Positions 58,135 through 64,000 of a stretch of DNA of 64,000 bases are shown in pieces. Both the position numbers and the translations under genes were made by a program. The notes beneath the pieces are model-generated. The model saw nothing but the letters and a program-made list of their open reading frames with translations, was not told the DNA's origin and ran no database searches. Source of the DNA: Caldilineaceae bacterium SB0661_bin_34 (GTDB lineage Bacteria > Chloroflexota > Anaerolineae > Caldilineales > Caldilineaceae); assembly GCA_009841145.1 (NCBI GenBank), contig VXMJ01000057.1:81431-145430 (forward strand). Direction: 5' to 3'. The first letter of the stretch is position 1. Each line of letters begins with the position of its first letter.

Positions 58135-60183
58135 TCAGTGCACCTCGCGTCCAAAAAGCCCGCGCCACGGTTCGACGCGGGTTGCGGGGGCAAAGTCGTG
58201 AGCCTGGTCGCGCCAGTGCGCCACCACTTTCTTCAAGTCGTCTTCGTCAACCCAACTGCCCTGCACACGCTGCTGTCGGCTGCGTCCCTGGTTTTGGAAG
58301 ATCATGTCGCCCTTACCCATCAGGGTTTCCGCCCCCGGTCCGTCCAGCACCACACGGCTGTCCGTACTGCTCGACACCGCAAAGGCCACGCGCGCCGGAA
58401 AATTGGCCTTGATGCTACCGGTCACCACATCAACGCTGGGCCGCTGGGTCGCGAGGACAATGTGGATACCCGTGGCCCGGCTCTTTTGTGCAAGTCTGCA
58501 AATTCTCTGCTCGATGGTGTCGTCGCCAATCAGCATGAGGTCGGCCAGTTCATCAATGACCAGCACGATATAGGGCAGGGCCTCAACACTGCGCCTGCTC
58601 CTCGCCAGACGGTTGTAGACCGCAATGTCACGGGCGGCCACGCGCCGGAATTCCGCATAGCGGCTTTCCATTTCCATGATCAGCCAGAGCAGCATGGCGG
58701 GCACTTCGGCCGGAGAGGTCGCCACCTTGCCGATCAGGTGGGGAAGGCCATTGAACTGTGTCAACTCGATCTGCTTCGGGTCCACCAACATCAGGTTCAG
58801 GGTGTCCGGCCCGTGGTGCATCAGCAAGGACACCAGCAGCGCGTTCATGAATGTGGACTTGCCGGTTCCGGTGGCGCCGCACACCAGCATGTGCGGTGCA
58901 GCCACCAGGTCGGTCACGACTTCGGCCCCCGAGGTGTCCTGCCCCATGGCGATATGCAAACCCTGGGCGCCGCCTTCAAATGACGGGCTCTCCAGGACAT
59001 CCCGCAACGCAACCACCAGCCTCTGCTGATTGGGGACTTCGATGCCGATGAAGTTCCTACCCGGCACTGGAGCCTGAAAACGGAGACTCTCCGCCTCCAG
59101 CCCCATCTTCATGTCTTCCCGCAGTGCCAACACATCCTTGACCCTGACCGGCCGGTAGCCATCTCCCCGCCGCACCTGCAGCGGTTTCACCCCGAAGCGC
59201 GTCACGGCCGGACCCGAATCGATACTGATGACCTCCACTGGTTGCCCGTAGTCGCTGTATAGGTTTTCGATCCGGTTGGCGTACTGCTGGACCGCCACCT
59301 CCAGTGCGGGATTCAACGCCCTGCTCAGCAAGTCCAGCGGCGGAAGGACGCGTTGCCGTCCGGCATCCGCCTCAGCCATCGCCGAAGTGTGTTGGTCCTC
59401 CAGAATGCGCTCGGCCTGTTCGCGTCCGGAATCACCGCGATCCCGGTCCGCCGCAGGGAGGTCTGCCGCGGGGAGGTCCTCCTTGGCCGGCACCATTACC
59501 GGCCCGGTTCCCGCCGCCATCGGTTCCAGGGAGGCAGCAGCCCGAACAGGTGCCGGGTCGCCCTCCGCCTGCCCACTCTCCTCCTCTTCCTGAACCGGAG
59601 GATTCGGTGCGGCAGGCTCGGCGATCGGATCGATTGGCGCGGCCGGGACCTCGCCAATGCGTAGGACATGCATCAGACACGCCATGATCCAGATGGGAAC
59701 CGACATCAGCGGCGAATGCCTGACAAACAGGTACAGCCCCAGCAACGATGTTGCCCACACGATCATGCCGGCTACGGGTCGGCCCACCCGTTCCATCAGC
59801 ATGTTGCCGAACGCCCTGCCAATGGCGCCGCCATTGCTGCCATCGAGCGCGAAGGTCCAGTCGACACCCGGTTGTTGCCAAATGAACGTGCCAGCCATCT
59901 GCGCCACAAGCACCAGCATCACACCAATCATGGCCTGAAGGCGCCAATTGGGCAGTCGGTCGTCGTACAACAGGAGAATGCCGGATCCGATGCAGGCCGC
60001 GCCGACGAGGGGCCCCAGCCAACCTGTGACGATGGTCAATATGGGCACTCCGTTGGACAAGGCCAGATTGGCAAACGCGGCCACACCGAAGGAAAGAATG
60101 CCCAGGCCGAATACTTCCTCCGGTGTCAATCTTCGGACTTCAAGTCGGGACGTGCGGGGCTGGGCCTGCGATCTGGACGCCAC
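58135..60183 (-). CDS. ftsK: FtsK/SpoIIIE-family DNA translocase lacking the gamma domain
   Basis: 682 residues. Four to five membrane helices (about 20-170), a Pro/Glu-rich linker, then the alpha-beta motor with Walker A GATGTGKST, Walker B-type YIVLVIDELADLM and the family block GIHIVLATQRPSVDVVTG plus SRVVLDGPGAETLMGKGDM. The protein stops soon after the motor; the winged-helix gamma domain, which reads chromosome polarity signals, is not present. GTG at 60181-60183 with AGGAAA upstream is preferred to TTG at 60204. Role: chromosome segregation at the septum. Confidence 0.9.
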   Translation of the reverse strand: MASRSQAQPRTSRLEVRRLTPEEVFGLGILSFGVAAFANLALSNGVPILTIVTGWLGPLVGAACIGSGILLLYDDRLPNWRLQAMIGVMLVLVAQMAGTFIWQQPGVDWTFALDGSNGGAIGRAFGNMLMERVGRPVAGMIVWATSLLGLYLFVRHSPLMSVPIWIMACLMHVLRIGEVPAAPIDPIAEPAAPNPPVQEEEESGQAEGDPAPVRAAASLEPMAAGTGPVMVPAKEDLPAADLPAADRDRGDSGREQAERILEDQHTSAMAEADAGRQRVLPPLDLLSRALNPALEVAVQQYANRIENLYSDYGQPVEVISIDSGPAVTRFGVKPLQVRRGDGYRPVRVKDVLALREDMKMGLEAESLRFQAPVPGRNFIGIEVPNQQRLVVALRDVLESPSFEGGAQGLHIAMGQDTSGAEVVTDLVAAPHMLVCGATGTGKSTFMNALLVSLLMHHGPDTLNLMLVDPKQIELTQFNGLPHLIGKVATSPAEVPAMLLWLIMEMESRYAEFRRVAARDIAVYNRLARSRRSVEALPYIVLVIDELADLMLIGDDTIEQRICRLAQKSRATGIHIVLATQRPSVDVVTGSIKANFPARVAFAVSSSTDSRVVLDGPGAETLMGKGDMIFQNQGRSRQQRVQGSWVDEDDLKKVVAHWRDQAHDFAPATRVEPWRGLFGREVH

Positions 60184-60298
60184 GATGTGTTTCCTGCCGA
60201 ACAATGCAACAAAGGGGGCCGGGCCGCATCAACGCGGTCCGGGGTCGGACACAATGCAGATCCCCCCTAGACATTAAGACGACGGAAACACCAATTCG

Positions 60299-62275
60299 TT
60301 ATGTTCCGATCCGGTTTTGCCCTACCGTTTCGACCTCCTTGTCCAGTTCGGACTGCTCCATTTCCTGAATGATCCCGGCCACCTGCCGAATGGCAATCCG
60401 TTGCTTGCGATACAGATCGCTTTCGCTCATGGCCAGCTTGCCGGCAATGTCGCGCACTTTGCGCCCCTGGATGAACCGCATGTCCAGAATTCGATACAGC
60501 AGCGAGTCCAGATGCCCCAATTCCGTGCCTTCGTCCGGCCGCATCCGCTCGATGGCATCGCCCATTACCAGGCGCAGGGCCTGCTGGGCATTGCCGTTGG
60601 TTCGCTCCAGGTAGGTGGCGACAACCTTGAGTTTCATGAGCGGACTGCCGCTCAGGCGCGGTCCGCCCCACAAGTCCCTGAGCGCGTCGCGCACCCATGC
60701 CGGGAATTCAGGGTTCAGAATCTCGGTCTCGGTCCACAAGGGGGATGTCCGGCCGGCCGCTTCGATCGGATAGGGGAGTTGAGACCTCAGGTGCTGGATG
60801 CGATCGATCTCCGACATGATGGGCTGTAGGCCGGAGATGACATTGGCCTGGATGCGGTGGTCCGTCAAGGCCTCGGCCATCTTGGACCGCATCGATGCAA
60901 ACACGCGGGCCGCGGCGGCCGCCAACGGAAGCGGACCCTGTTCGGCGGCCACGCCAATCACGCCCAGGAGGATGGTCTCCCGACGCGGCCCCGCGGCCCC
61001 GCGCAGCGGCCACATGCGGAAATCCACTCCTGGCACCGTGAAGGCCTCGTGCCGGTCCTGATCATGGACCAGCGCCATCCTGAGCACCTCCCGCCAAGCT
61101 GCCGCCGGCATCACCAGCTCCGGATCCATCTCGGTGCCGACAACAGCTTCCACAACCAGACTGTCGGCAGCCAGAGAGGCCACGAATCCTCGCCCGGCTC
61201 CCAGGAACTCGCAGGCGGCCGTCAAATGGTTCTCCAGGAATTCCCTGACATCGCTGTGCGTCAGGAGGCGCCGCTCCAGTTCGCGGTACAGTGAAATCTC
61301 ACGAATGTCGTCCCGATAGATCACATAGTCCATCAACCGTTTCGTGGCCGATACGGCTAGTTGGCCAACCACGATCACGGCGGTGACCACATAGAAGAGA
61401 ATCAGGTCGCGCGGAATCCCGAGCAGCGATTCCACCCGCGGGACCACTTGAATCGCGATGATGACGCAAATGGCAATCGCCGGACCCCGGATGAGGTACC
61501 GCATTAACCGGTACCGGACCACCCGATCCGGCAAGTGCACGCCGTAGAACGCAACCGCCATGACCATCAGGGTCAGCAGCAGCGATACGGTGCCGTTGAC
61601 CAGCAGCGAAACCGTGTAAATCAGATGGGTGAATTCCCCCAGTTGCGGACCCAGGAGCAGCAGGAACGGAAAACATCCCAGGACGGGACCCGCGAAACCC
61701 AACAGCAGAATGTGGACGCGTCGGCGGCTGCGCTGGGTCAGGCTCCGGCCCCGGGTAAGCAGGAGATCACGCACTGAAAGGGCCAAGACAAGGGCAAACA
61801 TGCCGGCGAACAGCCAGAACAGGGGACCCGGCGCGAAGAAGTGGAACGCTTCGGAGGCAGTCACATTGCGTACGACCAAATCCCCAAACTGGGTCAGCGC
61901 CACCAGCACAAGACAGGTTCCCATCAGTACCCAACCCGCCCACGAGCGCGCGGGGGAGTGCAGGTTGGTGGCCTGCAACACGCCGGTCGCAAACCGGTAG
62001 TAGACGGCCGGCAACACCCCAATCCCGACCCATTGCAGGCGAAGCCAGAATTCGGCACTGTCCAGGTCCGTGACTCGGTACAGAGCCACGTCGACGGCGT
62101 AAACCACAAGGACGCTCAAGGACAGATAGGCGAACCGGCGGGCAACCGCGGAGCGGAAATTGAAGTACAGGGCATAGACGCCCAGGGCAAAGGCCAGGAT
62201 GGCAACCACCGAGGTCGATGCCAGGAACAATGCTCGCAGAACATCCAGGAACGTGATGCCGAACCAGGGTTCCAT
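60299..62275 (-). CDS. Membrane protein with sensor-type helices, GAF-like region and C-terminal HTH
   Basis: 658 residues. Eight or nine membrane helices in the first 325 residues resemble the 7TM sensor module of some histidine kinases. A GAF-like segment follows (about 340-480; SLYRELERRLLTHSDVREFLENHL then FLGAGRGFVASLA). The C-terminus (about 520-650) has no kinase motif but ends in a helical HTH-like unit (RFIQGRKVRDIAGKLAMSES then DLYRKQRIAIRQ), like sigma-70 region 4. It may be a membrane-bound transcription factor. No response regulator adjoins it. Confidence 0.7.
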   Translation of the reverse strand: MEPWFGITFLDVLRALFLASTSVVAILAFALGVYALYFNFRSAVARRFAYLSLSVLVVYAVDVALYRVTDLDSAEFWLRLQWVGIGVLPAVYYRFATGVLQATNLHSPARSWAGWVLMGTCLVLVALTQFGDLVVRNVTASEAFHFFAPGPLFWLFAGMFALVLALSVRDLLLTRGRSLTQRSRRRVHILLLGFAGPVLGCFPFLLLLGPQLGEFTHLIYTVSLLVNGTVSLLLTLMVMAVAFYGVHLPDRVVRYRLMRYLIRGPAIAICVIIAIQVVPRVESLLGIPRDLILFYVVTAVIVVGQLAVSATKRLMDYVIYRDDIREISLYRELERRLLTHSDVREFLENHLTAACEFLGAGRGFVASLAADSLVVEAVVGTEMDPELVMPAAAWREVLRMALVHDQDRHEAFTVPGVDFRMWPLRGAAGPRRETILLGVIGVAAEQGPLPLAAAAARVFASMRSKMAEALTDHRIQANVISGLQPIMSEIDRIQHLRSQLPYPIEAAGRTSPLWTETEILNPEFPAWVRDALRDLWGGPRLSGSPLMKLKVVATYLERTNGNAQQALRLVMGDAIERMRPDEGTELGHLDSLLYRILDMRFIQGRKVRDIAGKLAMSESDLYRKQRIAIRQVAGIIQEMEQSELDKEVETVGQNRIGT

Positions 62276-62281
62276 GACGGT

Positions 62282-63091
62282 TCAGCGAGCCCACTCCCGT
62301 TCTTCACGCGAAACTACCCAGTCGTCGCCAACCCGCGTGAAATGCAGACGAAAGCCGGCACCGGTCAAGAGAGAGCGATAAATCCTGATTTTGAGCGTGG
62401 CTTGGTTGAGACTCGTGAAGGAAATCGGATCGAGCTCCACCATCGGCCCGTCCGCCAAGCGCGGCCGGTGTTCGGGTCTGAGCCAATGGATGCGCCCGGC
62501 GAATCCCAGTTCGCCAGGTGGTTCGTCGCCGTCGGTGAATACCAGCAGTTGCGCCGGTGCCTGGTTGTCGCCGGGCGGAAGCCATCGGCGCTGTCCCAGC
62601 TTGTGGATCAGCGCCGTTCTGCGAATACGGAGAGTGGCAGCCTCAGATCGATCGGCACAGCGATAGTAGTTGACCAGGGCCTGGACCGGTGCAAAGGCAT
62701 GCTGGGCACTCATCAGGCGCAACAGCTCCTCCCGTACGGGAGTCCACTGGCCCAGCCAAAACGCGTCCTCGACCTGATCCCCGTACTCAAGCAGTTCCTC
62801 CACCCGTTCACTGCCCAGCCGTTGCAGAATGGCAACGGGCGGCACCGAGGCCGGGCGCCGCTTGAGCCGTGCAAGCAAACTGGCCGGCTCCGCATCCGCT
62901 TCATGCCGGAGACCATCCACATTGGCAATCCGCAGTCTCATCCAGACCGCCAGCAGCAAGGCTCCGATCGCGAATCCCAGCATGGTCCAGGCCACCGGAT
63001 CCATCGCGTTGACCAGGGCCGCCGGCGGCGGCAGCGAATCGCCGTCGAAGCCTTGGCGTAACTGATCTAGGAGTTGCTGAAGTCTCTCCAT
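62282..63091 (-). CDS. Single-pass membrane protein of unknown function
   Basis: 269 residues. A short N-terminal segment, a membrane helix at about 33-50, then a helical region and a C-terminal beta-rich part (LRIRRTALIHKLG, FTDGDEPPGELGF, LHFTRVGDDWVVSREERE). I recognise no family. It ends six bases before the sensor-like gene, and the two are likely an operon and possibly a complex. Confidence 0.72.
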   Translation of the reverse strand: MERLQQLLDQLRQGFDGDSLPPPAALVNAMDPVAWTMLGFAIGALLLAVWMRLRIANVDGLRHEADAEPASLLARLKRRPASVPPVAILQRLGSERVEELLEYGDQVEDAFWLGQWTPVREELLRLMSAQHAFAPVQALVNYYRCADRSEAATLRIRRTALIHKLGQRRWLPPGDNQAPAQLLVFTDGDEPPGELGFAGRIHWLRPEHRPRLADGPMVELDPISFTSLNQATLKIRIYRSLLTGAGFRLHFTRVGDDWVVSREEREWAR

Positions 63092-63218
63092 GGCAAACAA
63101 CCGGCTGGTGAAATCGGCCTGGACTTGGCCGCTCTGGCGCGAGACATCCTGCGGGTGAGCAGCTCCACGGCACTTTCACCGGGCCATGCCGGTCGCCGCG
63201 GCGTTGCACCAAAGTGAT

Positions 63219-63884
63219 TCAGACCTTGTTGGCAGAAGGGCAGATATCCTCCATCAGGCACTCGCCACACCGGGGTCTGCGGGCTTTGCAAACCGCGCGG
63301 CCGTGCAGAATCAGCCGGTGGGAAAAGTCGATCCAAGTTTCCTCCGGCAGCCGCGACATTAGATCGACTTCAACCTTGGCTGGGTCGGTCGCACGCGTGA
63401 GGCCCAGAAGCTTGGAAATCCGTTTGACGTGGGTATCCACAACTACCCCTTCCGCCTTTCCGTAGGCAACACCCAGCACCACGCTTGCGGTCTTGCGGGC
63501 CACACCGGGCAGTTTGAGCAGTTCGTCCATCGAGTCGGGAACCCGACCGTCGAATTCCTCGACGATCATCCGGCTGGCCAGGTGCAGGCTCTTGGCCTTG
63601 TTCCTGAAAAAGCCGGTGGTGCGCACCAAGGCTTCAATCTCGTCGCGGTTGGCCCGGGCCATGGCTTCCGGTGTTCCCATTCTGGCGAACAGGTCGGGCG
63701 TCACCATGTTGACCCTGACATCCGTACACTGAGCCGACAGGATCGTGGCCGCCAGCAATTGGAACGGAGTTTCGAAGTGGAGCGCACATTCCGCTTCCGG
63801 GTAGGCCTGCCTCAGCCTAGTGGAAACCTCGGCTGCAAAGGCCCGTTGGCGGGTTGATGTCCGCTTCTTCCGTGGCTGAGCCAT
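63219..63884 (-). CDS. nth: Endonuclease III (DNA glycosylase/AP lyase)
   Basis: Base excision repair enzyme removing oxidised pyrimidines. 221 residues. LLAATILSAQCTDVRVN near residue 45, HhH motif LPGVARKTASVVLG with the catalytic Lys near 130, VVDTHVKRISKLLGL with the catalytic Asp near 148, and a C-terminal [4Fe-4S] set in the pattern C-x6-C-x2-C-x5-C (CKARRPRC, then GEC and MEDIC). Start ATG 63882-63884. A structured leader shared with the isomerase gene at 17345 sits directly upstream. Confidence 0.95.
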   Translation of the reverse strand: MAQPRKKRTSTRQRAFAAEVSTRLRQAYPEAECALHFETPFQLLAATILSAQCTDVRVNMVTPDLFARMGTPEAMARANRDEIEALVRTTGFFRNKAKSLHLASRMIVEEFDGRVPDSMDELLKLPGVARKTASVVLGVAYGKAEGVVVDTHVKRISKLLGLTRATDPAKVEVDLMSRLPEETWIDFSHRLILHGRAVCKARRPRCGECLMEDICPSANKV

Positions 63885-63891
63885 GTTGCAG

Positions 63892-63995
63892 TTCCCTAAA
63901 CCTTATGGGTTTGGGGTCATTCGCTCTCGGCCGTCAGGCGGCGTTGGCCGCGTGGGCGGACTCGAGTCCGGGTGGAGCCGTCCCCACCGTGGTCC
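63892..63995 (-). ncRNA. Structured 5' leader RNA, copy 2 (unrecognised class)
   Basis: Upstream of nth. Read on the minus strand: hairpin GGTGG/CCACC at 63971-63988; the block CCCGGACTCGAGT at about 63960-63972; hairpin GCGGC/GCCGC at 63938-63951; the block CCGAGAGCGAAT at 63919-63930; hairpin AAACC/GGTTT at 63898-63912; then GGGAAC seven bases before the ATG. Blocks and order match the copy at 18201-18296, but hairpins two and three have different paired bases. The 5' edge may lie beyond the window. Confidence 0.6.
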
Positions 63996-64000
63996 CGCTT

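Noticed and set aside
58153..58181. CCCGCG/CGCGGG hairpin with a T-run on the minus strand near the end of ftsK
   Set aside because: It lies inside the last codons of ftsK, so it would truncate the protein if efficient. The match may simply be coding sequence; a terminator role is not supported.

Overview
This is a GC-rich bacterial chromosome segment with about 47 protein-coding genes packed on both strands, one tRNA and one damaged insertion sequence. The gene set best fits a member of the Chloroflexota (Anaerolineae/Caldilineae-like). It has a type 2 isopentenyl-diphosphate isomerase, an isopentenyl phosphate kinase of the archaeal/Chloroflexota type, a NifJ-type 2-oxoacid:ferredoxin oxidoreductase split into two chains, GlgC-like adenylyltransferases in tandem, FabI, LexA and SelA. 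The phylum is inferred from gene content; no rRNA is present to confirm it.

Layout. 1-10172 (+): CCA-adding enzyme, two tandem CNNM/CBS transporters, a sugar-cation symporter, a large glycosidase-like/SH3/M23 protein, a PP2C-like phosphatase and a small P-loop protein. 10346-14083 (+): the two-chain ferredoxin oxidoreductase, closed by a clear terminator. 14348-16724 (-): polyprenyl synthase and type 2 Idi; acpP lies opposite at 16983. 17345-28327 (-): sugar catabolism, with a TIM-barrel isomerase, a heterodimeric ABC exporter, xylose isomerase, a Gfo/Idh/MocA dehydrogenase, a second TIM-barrel isomerase and a GH2 beta-glucuronidase. 28400-29834 (-): a Trm112-like protein and a HAD phosphatase. 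30188-36583 (+): tyrS, fabI, a beta-propeller lactonase-like protein, lexA and an O-antigen-ligase-like protein. 36584-37532: a gene-poor stretch holding a decayed ISAs1-type transposase. 37533-42435 (-): thioredoxin-like protein, 6-phosphogluconate dehydrogenase and a GlgC-like pair, one of which has lost its catalytic motif. 42735-49973 (+): two unknown proteins, threonine synthase, TrmB, GT2 and a GT-C-like membrane protein. 50059-56480 (-): a FecR-like membrane protein, HEAT protein, zinc ribbon, RseP, isopentenyl phosphate kinase and SelA. 56812-57941: tRNA-Val(UAC) beside an IS982-family copy with a frameshifted transposase. 58135-63884 (-): FtsK, a membrane protein with an HTH tail, an unknown protein and endonuclease III.

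Functional links. Polyprenyl synthase, type 2 Idi and isopentenyl phosphate kinase point to isoprenoid synthesis with an alternative (IP-phosphorylating) branch. The xylA/uidA/dehydrogenase/isomerase block looks like plant- or glycan-derived sugar use, with gnd and glgC handling carbon flow and storage.

The most unusual signal is a pair of related 5' leader sequences, about 100 nt long. One lies just upstream of the sugar isomerase at 17345-18190 and the other just upstream of nth at 63219-63884. They share conserved single-stranded blocks, while two of their hairpins keep pairing with different sequence. This is the pattern expected of a structured cis-regulatory RNA, and I do not recognise the class.
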